A stretch of 64,000 nucleotides of DNA, taken from the NCBI GenBank assembly GCA_964017125.1, contig OZ024912.1:82550658-82614657 (forward strand), in the 5' to 3' direction. Within the stretch, counting starts at the first letter, position 1. Each line of letters starts with the position of its first letter. This DNA is from Flabesymbios commensalis. Lineage: Eukaryota; Annelida; Polychaeta; Terebellida; Flabelligeridae. This document shows, in pieces, positions 1 to 20,712 of the stretch. The translations under genes and the position numbers were made by a program. A model generated the notes under the pieces. That model ran no database searches and had not been told where the DNA came from. It saw nothing but the letters and a program-made list of their open reading frames with translations.

Positions 1-85
1 TCGTTGAAGCCAAACATTGCTTTAAATGAATTGAGCATAGAAAAAGACAATTCAGCCGACAAGGGTCGACCTTTATTTGTTTTTT

Positions 86-320
86 TTAACCCTTTAACCG
101 CCAAATTATTCTATTTGAATTTTCACCCACTTGAAGTTGTGTCTCGCTGACGCGATCCACAACTTCAAGTGAGTGAAATTTATTAAGATTTGACAAAATG
201 GGGGTCAACTTTTTTCAAATCTTGTCACATTTTATCTGTAACATATTTAAAATGTGGTACTTAATGTGCTAATAAAAAATGAAAACACGAACATATGCGG
301 CACCGGCGGTTAAAGGTTTA
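86..320. mobile_element. MITE-A, hairpin element with TTAACCCTTT ends
   Basis: The element starts TTAACCCTTTAACCGCC and ends CGGCGGTTAAAGG. An internal inverted repeat CACTTGAAGTTGTG / CACAACTTCAAGTG lies at about 129-173. Near-identical copies occur at 23319-23557 and 29815-30052. The TTAA at the ends suggests piggyBac-type insertion; this is inference, since no transposase is present. Confidence 0.75.
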
Positions 321-956
321 AACAAGTTTTGACTCCATTGATCTGGATTCTCCGAGATCGACTCTGAAAATGTAGGCGTTATAGAAAAGACTTGATTGAT
401 TTGATCTCAAAAATAATCAAAATTATGGTGAACATATTGCCATAAAATGACAGGTGGAATAACAAATGAGGCATCTATATTATCGTATAGCGCAACAAAT
501 ATTTTATTTAAATATCAAAGGTAGGTAATTTACCAGGATAAAGAGTGATATAAAGACCTGGAGTGGTGGGGGGGAGGGGGTGTCGAAGGTGGTGGCCCGA
601 ACATTGTTAGGGGGGGGGGGGGGGTTAAGACGAGGGGGTCCACTTCAAATCGCTCAATGGCCACCGTCACACAACCATTGTTAAAAACTTGAAACACCAA
701 ATAAATTTGTTTTGAAAGCTACAAACAAAACAGCTAGTCCTACTCCATGAGGGCTTGGACTTCAGGATGCGGGCTAGCTCACCTACTTACTTTACCTACT
801 TACGTTATTTCTAGTAAGGTATTGTCACACCTACTTACTTTATGCCTCGTAAGTTATTGACTTCACTGAATCCCGATTTGTATTATAAATCAACAGGCGA
901 GCCCCTCACATGTATTTACGGTTTCTCATGATCTTGACTTTTGTTCAGATCTAAAA
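321..956. other. Non-coding stretch, G-rich tract
   Basis: I see no gene here. A G-rich tract lies at about 568-625, including a run of 14 G. At 780-850 a short repeat of the type CCTACTTACTTTA occurs several times. Confidence 0.5.
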
Positions 957-1473
957 TTAACCCTCGGCCTGCTAGATCTTTAATATCCCTAGTCCCGCTA
1001 TATAGCCACAGATACATACCTGTTAAAGCAAGCTTTATACCAAATAAAATTACACTAAATTGGTAAAGTATAGTTTGTATAAGATGTCGACTTAATTCTC
1101 ATGAATTTTCAAGATTATTTTTCAAAATATAAAACTGAAAATTGTGTTAGCAATTTTTAGCTTCAAATGATGAAAAATATTAACCCTATACGGCTTCAAG
1201 CATGATTCGGGTCGATAGAAATATAACTAAATTTGATGAAATAGTTTTTTGGTAGATGCTTAGATAATCCAATAATTAATTCTAGAAGATGTCTATTTTT
1301 CATACATGTAGGCATATACTGATATTTTTCGTCATTTGAATTTGGAAATTTCAATAGCGTTTCTATTTTCAAATGAATGAAAAAAATAAATATACAATTC
1401 AGTAAGACAAGCTTAGGCTGAACCACTTGTCAGATTCTGACGTCTAAAGTCGGTCCCCGCGCTGAAAGGGTTA
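957..1473. mobile_element. Two fused MITE-C copies and a MITE-B end
   Basis: Two pieces begin TTAACCCT (near 957 and 1180) and match the element at 62620-62861, including GATGCTTAG and the GCGTTTC/GCGTTAGC core next to CAAATGA. At 1436-1473 follows the right half of a MITE-B, ending GCGCTGAAAGGGTTAA. The short reading frame on the minus strand at 1196-1426 lies wholly in this repeat. Confidence 0.55.
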
Positions 1474-2046
1474 ATTATTGTTGAGCATATTGGTCTATTA
1501 TTATTTCCCGTTTAATTAGTTTTATTCAAATGATCTCGCTTAGCGTATATGCTATGGAAGTTATTTATATATTTTACAATGTCAATTAATATACTTTACC
1601 TTAGTTCTGTATGCCACACATTACCAAAAAACTATGCATCTTTGTGATTTACAAATTTATTTATTTTTAAGAATGAAAATATTTTTTCACTTATTATTAG
1701 CTTCTGATCGCGTCAGCAATTCCAATTTCAATTAAAAGAAAATATGTCAAAAGTTTTTCAGTAGCTAAGGTTGGAAGTAAGGCAATTACATGTATGCTAT
1801 ATCTAATAATAATAATATTCTATAAAACGCAGTGACGTCACCGAAAACCGTTTTGAATGGGAACTTGGTGAAAAAAAGTTATATAGGACACCCTCCCCTA
1901 AACTTCATTGTATTAGCTAGCTCGGTGACAACAATGGAGGTCAAGGCTATTGAGTTTCACAAAATAATATACCGTCGGGAAAGATATACAATCAGAACTG
2001 AGGTTTTTCAAGGTTCTTTACACTTCGTAGAAAGATCCCACATAAA
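1474..2046. other. AT-rich non-coding stretch
   Basis: No gene or recognisable element is visible. A 72-codon open frame at 1832-2050 has no homeology that I recognise and no splice context. Confidence 0.4.
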
Positions 2047-2288
2047 CTAACCCTGACCCTGCTGATCACGACTTTTGTCGTTTTTACCTGTTTTATTAGT
2101 CGACCATGCAAATCACTGTTATTGGGAATGAAATGTGCGTCTAAACATCAAGATTTGAAAATATTTGTGCTCAAATTAAACAAATATTGAGTAATTTTCA
2201 GCCACTTGAAGTTGTGGGTCGCGGTAGCGAGACACAACTTCAAGTGGCTGAAAATTTAAATGCATTAACTTAGTAGGATAAGGGCTAA
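2047..2288. mobile_element. MITE-A2, variant with GCCACTTGAAGTTG hairpin
   Basis: It starts CTAACCCTGACCCTGCTGA and ends AGGATAAGGGCTAA. The hairpin at about 2202-2258 has arms CAGCCACTTGAAGTTGTG and its complement around GGGTCGCGGTAGCGAGA. Sister copies lie at 9299-9510, 25056-25294 and 63820-63935. Confidence 0.65.
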
Positions 2289-2967
2289 TTTGCCCATACT
2301 GTATGTAGCCTATGTGGAACACTTCAGAAACTACAAAGACCTACCTGAAATTAGGCTAATTAGTGTATTAATGCAGCAGATAAGAAAGAAAGAATTTGAT
2401 TTCAACACGGTAGGAAAAGTGTAAAGCCGTATATTAAAACAGGGACACGTTACTTGTTGTTTGTGTGTTAAATTTAGATAATTGTATTGTTACAATATAT
2501 CATAACATATCATATTATAATATAAATCATGATAATGAATTATGATATGATTTGGTATGCATCTATAGTGTTCATATAATTTAGATAATGTGATGTTACA
2601 ATATGATACAATATGATTAATTAGTATACATGTACAGTGTTCATATCTTTGGGAACTCCGAGCTCAGAGGCACTGCATGTAAATCGGTGCGAAAACCAAA
2701 ATGTTTGTCAATAATGTTTGAATAATTAGGACTAGTATAACATGCTGTTATCATGGTTAGGCTTATAGTTCTCATATCTGGGAATATAGCAAATACCCAA
2801 ATAATATACACAAAAATATACATAAAAAATACATATAATACATATAAATATAAATATAAATATAAATACATATATAAATACATATAATATAAAATAATAT
2901 ACATAAAAAAATACAAAAAAAATCTTTACAATTGTCATCTTGAACGAGAGAGGACATATGCATGTAC
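2289..2967. other. AT-rich stretch with TA-rich simple sequence
   Basis: It contains diffuse ATATGATA repeats (2490-2640) and a TATAAATA-type simple repeat (2800-2910). The overlapping tyrosine/isoleucine-rich frames on the minus strand (2641-2975) are translations of this simple sequence. No gene is supported. Confidence 0.55.
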
Positions 2968-3547
2968 ACTCTCAAAGCGGGGGCCGTCCTTATAGATGTC
3001 AGAATCTCGATCCCCGCGTTGAAAGAAATAAAGAATTATAATGGCCATAGAACCATATTAAAGGTATAAAAATGAAACCCTTTGGTCTCCATGGTTTATA
3101 TAAAAATATTTCAGCGCTCCAACGGTTAAAACGGGAAGCTACTTTTTATTGATTTTGACGCTTGAATTAAAGCGTCAAAATCAATAAAAATGAACATACC
3201 TTATGAAATAATCGGACATAATATATATATTGGGCCTACAAACGTTCAAAGTTTTCCATATGTTGTTGAATATAACCTTTTTTTCAAATTGATTTAATTT
3301 AACCCTTACAGTGCAAGGATCGACTTTAGACGTCAGAATCTGACGTCTGTAGACGTCAGATTATGACGACTAAAGTCAATCCCCGCGCTGTAAGAATACA
3401 AATATTTAAAATGATCGTAGACCCATAACATGGATATTCAAATGAATCAGAAAGAGCTAACTAAAAAATTTATGATGATTTGAAATTGAAAATAACCATT
3501 TTACCTCAATAAAATAAAAATAAAAAATTCATCGCTTGAAGGGTTAA
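2968..3547. mobile_element. Two MITE-B copies flanking a palindrome
   Basis: A partial copy at 2968-3129 and a full copy at 3299-3547 share the layout TTAACCCTTACAGTGC, then a hairpin of GTCAGAATCTGACG around TAGACGTC, then AACATAGGTATTCAAATGAA, ending AAGGGTTAA. Between them, at about 3150-3190, lies a palindrome with arms ATTGATTTTGACGCTT. MITE-B is the commonest element in the window. Confidence 0.7.
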
Positions 3548-3707
3548 GATATCAGTAGCATATAATTATATGCTCCATATAAGGCTGTGGTAACATGGGT
3601 ATAGGCCATGTGTAAGGTAAGAAATGGATATTATTTTGTATTTATTTATTCGACTAAGTTTTATAAAGATGACGGTGACGTTAATTTCGCATATAGACCA
3701 CCCAGCA

Positions 3708-3770
3708 ACAACTAGACATTATGCCTGTGCTGTTTCAATGATGGGCCAGCGTCGCAACTCGTCCAGTGCA
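3708..3770. repeat. Foldback-D half copy
   Basis: ACCCAGCAACAACTAG, then GTGCTGTTTCAATGATG and GGGCCAGCGTCGCA, match the left arm and centre of the foldback elements at 11694-11802 and 55880-55988. The right arm is absent. Confidence 0.55.
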
Positions 3771-3799
3771 GGGCTGTGGCTAATTTGCACACGTGACTA

Positions 3800-3965
3800 A
3801 CTCCGCCCCCTATCTACACACCTCCTACACTCCTGTGTTCTGATTGGCTGGCTATAGCTATAGCTCCTCCCATTATCTCTCAGCGCCTGTCAATCACGGT
3901 GAGATGAGATCAGAGTGAGTTATGGTTTGAGGACAAACATAAAGAGAGGGCATTGTGCGGTAAGG
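3800..3965 (+). promoter_or_regulatory. Candidate vax promoter
   Basis: The segment is less AT-rich than its surroundings and carries CTGATTGGCTGG (an inverted CCAAT box), CTCCTCCC (GC-box-like) and CTGTCAATCACGG. It lies about 0.85-1 kb before the vax start codon, with splice-donor-like GGTAAGGTGAGT at 3959-3970. This is inference from motif content; no start site can be read directly. Confidence 0.3.
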
Positions 3966-3984
3966 TGAGTAGACACAGATAGTA

Positions 3985-4250
3985 TAACGGACTGGTCACA
4001 TTACGTATACAACCAGAGGAATAGTCACTGCAAATATAGCGGACTTAGTGTAAACAGCCAGCACAACAAATAAGCTTTCTTCTCAAACTCATTGATCGAT
4101 CATCAACTTCATGTTAGAAGTGATGCTATGAACTAAAAGACTTTTCACATTGCTCGAAGACTAGTCGGACAATAACCGACTGATCACATTGGTTAAACAA
4201 CCAGCATAGCATAGTAAATGCATGAAATAAGCTTACTTCTCAAACTCTCA
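3985..4250 (+). repeat. Imperfect duplication in the presumed vax 5' leader
   Basis: Two segments (about 3988-4092 and 4176-4250) share the order ACTGGTCACATT / ACTGATCACATT, an ACAACCAG block, and AATAAGCTT.CTTCTCAAACTC. The rest of 3966-4801 shows no reading frame that continues into exon 1 except the last 150 bases, which are open but lack ATG. Confidence 0.45.
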
Positions 4251-4801
4251 AATTCAGCATGTGACGACATTGACGGAGCCACACGAACAGCAGCAAACGC
4301 TGAGGATTTCGTGATGGATTTGATTCTTCGAGGATGACAAAGGATTTCACAAAGGATTTCATTTCAGCTTCGAGCACAAATTAAAACAAAGCAATTGGAA
4401 ACTGGTATTTTTTATTCACTGTGTTTTTCATTATTTATGGATTTAATGGTGACGTTTAAACGATTACAACAAGCGATTTGACATCCAAGATGACTAGTCT
4501 TACTGATTTCCCTACCAGCCATCACTGACATTTCTTTACAGAATAAGTCCATATATTTAAGACAAACTCATCGAATAAAACATTTATATGCGTTGACAAA
4601 GAGAATGTTTTGTTTTGCTACTTCCTGTCCTATAGGCTTAATTCTATCTGACATATCCTTATAGACTTACAGCTTCATACATTTCAACGGCATTTACAGA
4701 AGAACAGCTGTATTTGTCCATTATTAGTGCCTACATATTTGTTTTACCTGAGTCGACCAGGTTCTTCTTGCTACAGTCTCAGTTCTACAAACCACGCGTC
4801 C

Positions 4802-13873
<9,072 letters not shown>

Positions 13874-14240
13874 GGTCTACAGTAAACCATACACCATATG
13901 AGGTCTACAGTAGACCATACACCACATGAGGTCTACAGAGATGGCATTGGCTTACTGAGGATAGGTGGTACTCCCCCAGGCTACCCTATGGGCATGCCAG
14001 GCTACAGTAGACCATACACCACATGAGGTCTACAGTAGACCATACACCATATGAGGTCTACAGTAGACCATACACCACATGAGGTCTACAGAGATGGCAT
14101 TGGCTTACTGAGGATAGGTGGTACTCCCCAGGCTACCCTATGGGCATGCCAGGCTACAGTAAACCATACACCACATGAGGTCTACAGTAAACCATACACC
14201 ACGTGAGGTCTACAGTAGACCAAACAAAAGAGGGATGAAC

Positions 14241-14529
14241 AACCCAGCAAACACAAAAAAAATTAAAAACATTTTTAAAAGGTCATATGAAAATGTTTTG
14301 TAATATTAAATATTATAAAACATTTAATAAAAGCATTATGCAAAACATTCATTAAAAAACGTTTCTCAAACGTTTTTATAACATTTTTCAACATAATATG
14401 TAAATATTATAAACATGTTCATAAAAAGTTTTGAAATAAAGTTTTTGCATATTATTTTTAATAAATGTTTTATAATATTCTGTTGACTCGACGTTTTAAT
14501 ATTAAAAAAAATATTGTGTTTGCTGGGAA
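14241..14529. mobile_element. Foldback element with CCCAGCAAACAC ends
   Basis: It starts AACCCAGCAAACACAA and ends TTGTGTTTGCTGGGA. The interior is an imperfect palindrome of ACATTTTT/AAAAATGT repeats. The outer ends match foldback-D but the inside differs. Confidence 0.65.
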
Positions 14530-14621
14530 AGACAGTGTAAATTCAGCAGGCAGGTGATGATAGCATGGTGCCACCAGGCTTCATAATGACAGGTGCTATC
14601 GGTTCTGAGACGATTTTAAAA

Positions 14622-14930
14622 GTTAAAGGGACTCAATCAGGCTAAAATCATTAAAAAATCGGTGATTTTATTTTGGCTACTTAATATGACCATATGATGT
14701 ATGTTTTTTTAATTTTCGTGCTGCAGATTTACCAGTTAGGCTAGATATAGAGACAAAATTCCCGTATTTCTTATTTTGGACATGCATGTCCAAAATAGGG
14801 AATCCGCAGCACGAAAAATAAAAAAACTTTTTGCAGTTCTAGTCTATGTCTACATCATATGGTCATATTAAGAAGCCAAAATAAAATCATTAATTTTTTA
14901 TGATTTTAGCCTGATTAAGTAACTTTAAAG
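14622..14930. mobile_element. Element F, long terminal inverted repeats
   Basis: Arms of about 80 bp begin AGTTAAAGGGACTCAATCAG and contain ATATGACCATATGATG. An inner inverted pair around GGACATGCATGTCC extends the fold. A half copy lies at 15504-15612 and a related copy at 41858-42155. It has no coding capacity. Confidence 0.75.
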
Positions 14931-15244
14931 GTGTATTCAACTGTCAAAATACGGGGGACAATGTGGTCCCCAGAATGCAACAGTGGCCCCTGGACATTCC
15001 ACAATGACATATCACCCCACATCCACAGTTATCAGCCAAGATAATAATTCTATATGCGTTTCATACCCATCGCCGCATTAAGAACAAGTTCCCAAGTCTT
15101 ATAAACTCCATATACTTGAGCGACATCTATGAGGAAATAATTCACCATTTCTCTCATGTGGGCTCTGTGTTGTGACACAAAAGGCTGTGTTACCATGGGT
15201 ATCTGGAAACAGTTAACCTCCAGCATATTGACAGTAAGAGCTTT

Positions 15245-15334
15245 CCCAGCCAACACGGCACACACATCAAATGTTGGTTTAATGTCGGCCAACGTCGCAG
15301 ACGTTGGTCTAGCATTAAAACAGCATTGGGCCAA
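15245..15334. mobile_element. Foldback-D element
   Basis: CCCAGCCAACACGG, then ATGTTGGTTTAATGTCGGCC and the complementary GCATTAAAACAGCATTGGGC. The far right end is lost. Confidence 0.6.
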
Positions 15335-15503
15335 TTTTCTCGTTGGAGTAGTATCTCGTAATCAGTTCAGTCTCTGATATTATGCTGTCAAAGGCTAATG
15401 TAGGCCTACACTTGACCGCCCCACACATGCGCATTTCAAAGCTGTATGAACCTTTAAGTGTAAAGCGGTGAATTAAAATTAAAAATTAATCATATTTGTT
15501 TGA

Positions 15504-15612
15504 AGGGACTCAATCAGGCTAAAATCATCAAAAAATCGGTTATTTTATTCTGGCTTCTTAATATGACCATATGATGTAAACATGTCCATAGAGTAGAACT
15601 TCAAAAGGATTT
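15504..15612. repeat. Element F, single arm
   Basis: AAGGGACTCAATCAGGC to ATATGACCATATGATG matches the left arm at 14626 and then diverges. Confidence 0.65.
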
Positions 15613-16849
15613 GAGAATAAACATTTGCAAATGTTGATGTTTAATCACTCATTCCGTTCCCAACAACAGTGATTTTATTTATACGGTGTCCCAGAACACG
15701 GTTCCTGCACACTTCTGACGACAGACATTTGTTGAACAGAGTCAGAACATATGACTTGTCTGGTCAATTTATTGTGAAATGTATTCACTGATTGTGTGAC
15801 TTCGGCAAGTATAACCCTTTATCTGCTAGTGGAAAATACATGGTGCATGTGATTTGTTTTCCAATAAATGCAAATGCAAAGGAAATGATGCAACAAAAAC
15901 TACGCAAATTACAGTAAAAATATATATTGGTTTTGTGGCAAACATTGTTCATTTTTTGTGCTCTATGAACAAATACAGTACATGTGTTAGCCCAAAGGCT
16001 TCTAGTGCTGTAGGACTACTCTATTTCCCATACCATATTATCAACACAGTTTGCTGGTCACAAATGCAAATAATCAGAGTGTTTGTTCACACAACAGAAT
16101 GAAATGAACTATATATTAACTTATTTTTGTTAGATATCACAATGTTGATGCTGTAATAATGTGGTCATTTTCTATGCAACACTGAAATACATGTCTACCG
16201 AAATCATCTTTGTAGAATTATTTTTTTTATTTCACACCGTTTTTTCAACGATCTTTTATATCATTTTTTGTAAATTTTGACAATTGCCAACATGTCTTAC
16301 CGCTGGTACTCAAAGGGTATGCCTTCCACTTTGTAAAGCGGCAGCCATCCTCCCAGTCTAAGGGCAAGATATATCATATAATATCGTGTTATCAATTACA
16401 CTCAAGATTTACGGTACACTTACAAGAAAGAGTGCTCCCGTAGGCCTAATGTGTTTCCCCCAAAATGCAATACAATTTCTTAGATGGTTGCCTATTTGTA
16501 TTGTTCATTATAAAACATAAATGTAATAGTTTTAAAAATCTAATTCACAACAGTTTTAAAAAGTATGAAAGGATAGTACCGTAGTAGTGTTGACAGAATA
16601 TATATTTTTATTATTATAAAGGCTGGCTTAATTTCTGCAGCAATCTGCCCCCCCCCCCCCACAAAAAAATAACTAAAAAGTTTTAAAAAGCCGAAGGAGT
16701 TTTTACAATTTAATAAATTGTTACAGCAATAATTCTTACAACAAATAATTTTAAAAGAATCGTACCCCCATGAAGAAAACTACACCAGAAACAAATCAAT
16801 CCGAGTACTGCATATGCCTTCAGCTTCTATTTCAGCCCAAAATGGTTTG
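15613..16849. other. Intergenic stretch without recognisable content
   Basis: AT-rich single-copy-looking sequence. An 82-codon frame at 15854-16102 has no features I recognise. A poly-C run lies at 16648-16659. Confidence 0.35.
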
Positions 16850-17085
16850 ACTGTATCGAAGGACAACTGAATTTTAGCTGTTCAAGCTTTTTATAAGGGT
16901 CAATTCCAACACTTCTTATGATCCGAGACACAACGAGAACTTATCAAGACGGAACAGCCACAGCTTCAATTTCCACTTCAGTATCGTTGGACAACTGAAT
17001 TTGGAAAATTGCCGCTAGATCAGGTCAGGTGAAAAAAAATCACAAAAAAAATTCCCTAGGCATATAGTCTACAGTATATTAAGTT
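16850..17085. repeat. Dispersed repeat, copy 1
   Basis: It shares ATTTTAGCTGTTCAA, ATCCGAGA.AC, TTGGACAACTGAATT and AGGCATATAGTCTACAGTA with 19065-19322 in the same order. No coding potential; family unknown. Confidence 0.55.
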
Positions 17086-17631
17086 GCTACTGCAATAATT
17101 GTTTTCAAAATATATTTTCTCACTGAAGGTTGGTTCCAATGAGAAGAAATTCCGTCTTGCTAGGATTTAGCTTCAGCATAGGATCTGTCATCCAGGCCCA
17201 CGCACCCAATAAACAATGTTGCAACTTCTCAGAAGATTCCTTAGAGTTTGAAACTGACTGAGACATGTAAATTTGAGTATCATCGCCATAAAGATGGTGG
17301 TTTATGTCAACACTGGGGATAATAGCGCTGATTGAGTGGTGTAGTATAGAAAGTAAAACGCACTGGTCCAAGCACAGAGCCCTGTGAAACGCCGTATGAG
17401 AGTGTGACTTTATCATGACAGAGTGTCTTTATTTTTTACGGATTGATGATTATTTTTTAAATAAGAAAAAAAACAAAATTTTAGCCTGGACAGATAATTC
17501 AATAATCTGAAAGTAATCTGAAAGTCTATCTTTTAACATGGTCAATGGTGTCGAAAGCGGCCAACAGGTCGAGCAAGGGCAGAGCTGTATTCCCTGTAAC
17601 GTCACCCATTTCCATACTAATAATGATATCG

Positions 17632-17862
17632 TTAACCCTTTGACTTCCGGGCCGGGGTGCATGCCAGGATCCAGATATACTAGTGTAGGAGTTCTATTTT
17701 TCGTCATTTGAAGGTGGAATTGCTAACGCAATTTCCAGCTTCAAATGACGAAAAATACATAAATGTAGTATATATTTGACGAAAATTTGTGTCATTTTAT
17801 GGTTACGTTCATTGACGAATGACGACGAAAATTTCCGTCATGTATGGTAGTGAAAAGGTTAA
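17632..17862. mobile_element. MITE-C inserted in the LINE
   Basis: It begins TTAACCCTTTGACTTCC and ends GTGAAAAGGTTAA. The internal hairpin GTCATTTGAAG...CTTCAAATGAC has GCTAACGC at its centre. The TTAA on each side is consistent with a TTAA target. Confidence 0.7.
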
Positions 17863-18019
17863 GTACTTTCAGTAGAGGCGATTCTGAAGAATGATGTTTT
17901 CCTAATTAGATAAATGTTATATTTTATATGAGCTTGCAATTGGCAAGTAGCAGAAATAGATAAGTCTTATCTATTTCTGCTAGTAGCTAGCCTACTACTT
18001 TCTCTTGAGATTTTTGAAG

Positions 18020-18420
18020 TTGGATATATCGGGTGCGGGGTTGGAGGGGTTGGCCCGGTTAGCTAATCTCTCCACCCTGCCGCCGATCAGTATCTCATTT
18101 CATCCCCGTCTGGGCGACGGTACACAATCAACTTGACTCCATGATGTTCTTGATGTTTTATTAGACTAATTTACAATCCATCTTATCGCTTAACGGTGTG
18201 CACGATTTAGACGAGGCGCGACGACAACTGGGCCACATGGCGTGGCTACGTGGATCAGACTATGCGACTGTCCTGAGCGGCGCTCAAATCGAGAGTGAAG
18301 CGGTGCGGGATTTGGCGGTAGAAACCAGCGTGGTCGAGATCGCTCGGGGGGTTCCAAAAATCCGAGCGGTCCCGACGACGAAGGCGACTGAGACGCTGTC
18401 CCCAAAGATACAGGCCTGTA
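18020..18420. other. GC-rich insert of unknown type in the LINE
   Basis: Base composition differs sharply from the flanks (many CG dinucleotides) and the segment separates two parts of the LINE. On the minus strand it contains AATAAAACATCAAG followed by GTCGCCCAGACGGGG. It could be an end fragment of another retroelement; I cannot assign it. Confidence 0.35.
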
Positions 18421-19064
18421 ATTCTTCAGTTCGTTTTTAGGGATAGATGTTTTTTTAAGTAGTATTACATGAGCTTCTTTGACATTTTGAGGAAATATAC
18501 TAGTTTCCATTGAAATGTTAATTATATTATATCAGTGATGGGAGTTAATAATATTTCAAGACACGTTTTTCAGCACGCTTGTAGGATCACATGATTTTGA
18601 CGATGGGCTCAAAATAGGCTTTTTAATTTCATCTTCTGTACGTGGCACGTTCAAAAACCTTCATTTTGGATGTAATATTCCGTATATTATGCAATATTCT
18701 GTATATTATCTTGAAATTTGGAACAGATAGTTTCAATTTTATCCACAAAATATTTGGAGAAATGGTCACAAAGTGATTTAACTGATGTGAATTCTGGCAG
18801 AGCTGTCAGTGGAATTATGTGCAGAATGTTATTTATGAAGTTTCATAGACGACGAGGATTGTCCGAATTTTCCCAAATAACATCAGCTAAATATTTCGAT
18901 TTCGGTTTTGTCATCATTCTAATACACAGGTGACACAACTGTAATTGTAACGAGAACGATTTAGCCTTCATTAGGCCTATATCCAGAGTCATCCATGGAG
19001 ATGGTGGTTTATTTTGTACTTACAGGAGCGTATTTGTCTAGAGCTAGAGCTAGGGACAGAATAA

Positions 19065-19322
19065 AATTCAAATTTTAGCTGTTCAAACATTAAAAAAAAA
19101 TCTTATGGACACTTCCGGTTATCCGAGATACACCAAAAGCGGATCAAGGCGAGAACATGACTCTAGTTTTCATTTGGCAATAAGTTCGGGCGGTATCACT
19201 GGACAACAAAATTAAGCTGCAATTTTCCAAAATGGCCGCCATTTTCCAAAATGGCTGCTAGGCCAGGTGCGTTAAAAAAATTCACCAAAAGAATTCCACT
19301 GACATATAGGCCTACAGTACAT
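19065..19322. repeat. Dispersed repeat, copy 2
   Basis: Partner of 16850-17085. Here the core holds a doubled CCAAAATGGC block (19228-19258). Confidence 0.55.
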
Positions 19323-19558
19323 TAGTAAAATTTAAAAACAATCTGCATGGAGGCTTAGGCTCAGTGTAAAAAAAAAACGCGGCGGCTGCAGATGGTCATT
19401 GCAAAAATAGTAAGCATCCATCCTAGAGGGGGATGCTTAATTACCTGCCCTAATCCCGACGGAAGAGTTGATGGAAATATGGAGGAGCAAAGCACTTCTA
19501 TATAACCATACAACCACGGTCGGGGACGGTCTCTGGTGTAGGCCTATGCCTGGTGGTA

Positions 19559-19740
19559 AAACGCTGACGTATATCCCTCCCTGAATCCGCACATTTTGTT
19601 TCGTAGTAATGGTCCAGATATTACACATATAAAGTCACTATTGGCTGCAGAGTGCAATTCGACCGTTGACATTTTCAGGGCATATCCTTCCCTGAACCTC
19701 CACATTTTGTTTCATAGTTAGTGGTCTAGCCATCTGGCAC
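19559..19740. repeat. Imperfect direct duplication
   Basis: TATCCCTCCCTGAATCCGCA / TATCCTTCCCTGAACCTCCA, each followed by CATTTTGTTTC.TAGT, repeat about 105 bp apart. The open frame across them (19437-19628, minus) is not supported. Confidence 0.5.
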
Positions 19741-19849
19741 AGTTTGCTAGATATTAGGAATACTTAAGGTACCGCAGTTATGGCCAATAGTCGGCCATTT
19801 TGAATTTAATAGAATTGAAATTTGTCAGGCTATATGTAACGTGGAGCTC

Positions 19850-20068
19850 ACTGTTCTTCCCCCGGTCAGGCTGTGGTATTCAGACTTCACAGAAACTAAA
19901 TGTTTCTTCCCAGTCCACTCGTAAAGATCCAGTATTGTGGGGAGCCTCTTTGACCGTGAAGTAGCACACTCAGCCTAATTAGGAATAACGTCAACCCTCG
20001 AATGTTGATTTCTGTGTCTGGAGGGCAGTGGGATCTGATTCATCTCATCATCCTCGGTGGTTCTTCTG
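19850..20068 (+). mobile_element. Old tRNA-derived SINE copy, 5' truncated
   Basis: TTGTGGGGAGCCTC, GACCGTGAAGTAGC and CTGTGTCTGGAGGGCAGTG match the body of the intact SINE at 23708-24025 but with many differences; the first tRNA-like head is missing. Confidence 0.65.
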
Positions 20069-20109
20069 CCCCCCCCCCCCAAGAAAAAAGAATTAAACAT
20101 ATACCGGGT

Positions 20110-20432
20110 TTAATAGCCATAGATCGATAACATCAGTGGCGGATCCAGGAATTGACAAACGGGGGGGGGGGGGCGCCGATTTTTTCAAGAATTTATAGGC
20201 CTACATACTACAGCCAGCCTCGTATGCTCTAGGGAAAATCTGAGGCCTCAAATGAAGCGTTCTGGACCATATTTCGGCCCAAATATGGCCGGTTGCGCCC
20301 CCTTCTGGATCCGCCACTGAACATAGGTATTCAAATAAGCGGGAAGAGCCAACCAAGACATCAATGATGATTTCAAATTGAATAAAAACCTTTGGTCTTT
20401 CATGGTTTGTATAAAAATATCTAGAACGTCTC
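20110..20432. mobile_element. MITE-B split by a hAT-like MITE-E
   Basis: MITE-E occupies 20134-20319, with ends CAGTGGCGGATCCAG and CTGGATCCGCCACTG. It sits between two copies of AACAT (20129-20133, 20320-20324) inside the MITE-B phrase CATAACATAGGTATTC. The MITE-B continues to about 20432. Confidence 0.75.
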
Positions 20433-20465
20433 TATGCTGCACTAATGCTGCACTTTCGGCTCCTA

Positions 20466-20712
20466 TTAACCCTTGTCCTGCTGAATTGTTGTCATTTGAA
20501 GGCCGACATTTGGAGCTGAAAATTGCGTTAGCTTGAAGCTAACGCAATTTTCAGCTCCAATTGTCGGAAAATATATTTTATTTTTTTTGTAAATATGCAT
20601 CTTCCAAATTGAGCTATTTGACCAACTGAGAATCTACCACAAACTATAATACATTTCAGTGACGTAATGTACTTTATATAAATACGGGCGCAGTAGGATA
20701 ATGGGGCATAAT
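20466..20712. mobile_element. MITE-C copy
   Basis: TTAACCCTTGTCCTGCTGA opens the element. A strong hairpin with arms GAGCTGAAAATTGCGTTAGC and its complement lies at 20512-20560. The right end is AGTAGGATAATGGGGCATAA. Confidence 0.65.

Larger units (their letters stand above)
17110..19045 (-). mobile_element. Broken LINE with reverse transcriptase
   Basis: On the minus strand, pieces in order read LDKYAPV-like text near 19040, PRTEDEIKKPILS near 18640, NELKNYRPVS near 18430, LPLLDLLAAFDTIDH near 17560, and YGDDTQIYMS with LKLNPSKTEFLLIGT at 17120-17290. This is the order of a CR1/L2-like non-LTR retrotransposon RT. Many stops and frame changes show that it is dead. It is interrupted by a MITE-C (17632-17862) and a GC-rich insert (about 18020-18420). 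Confidence 0.85.

Noticed and set aside
2641-2975. Tyrosine-rich overlapping frames on the minus strand
   Set aside because: They arise from TATAAATA-type simple sequence and overlap each other in several phases.
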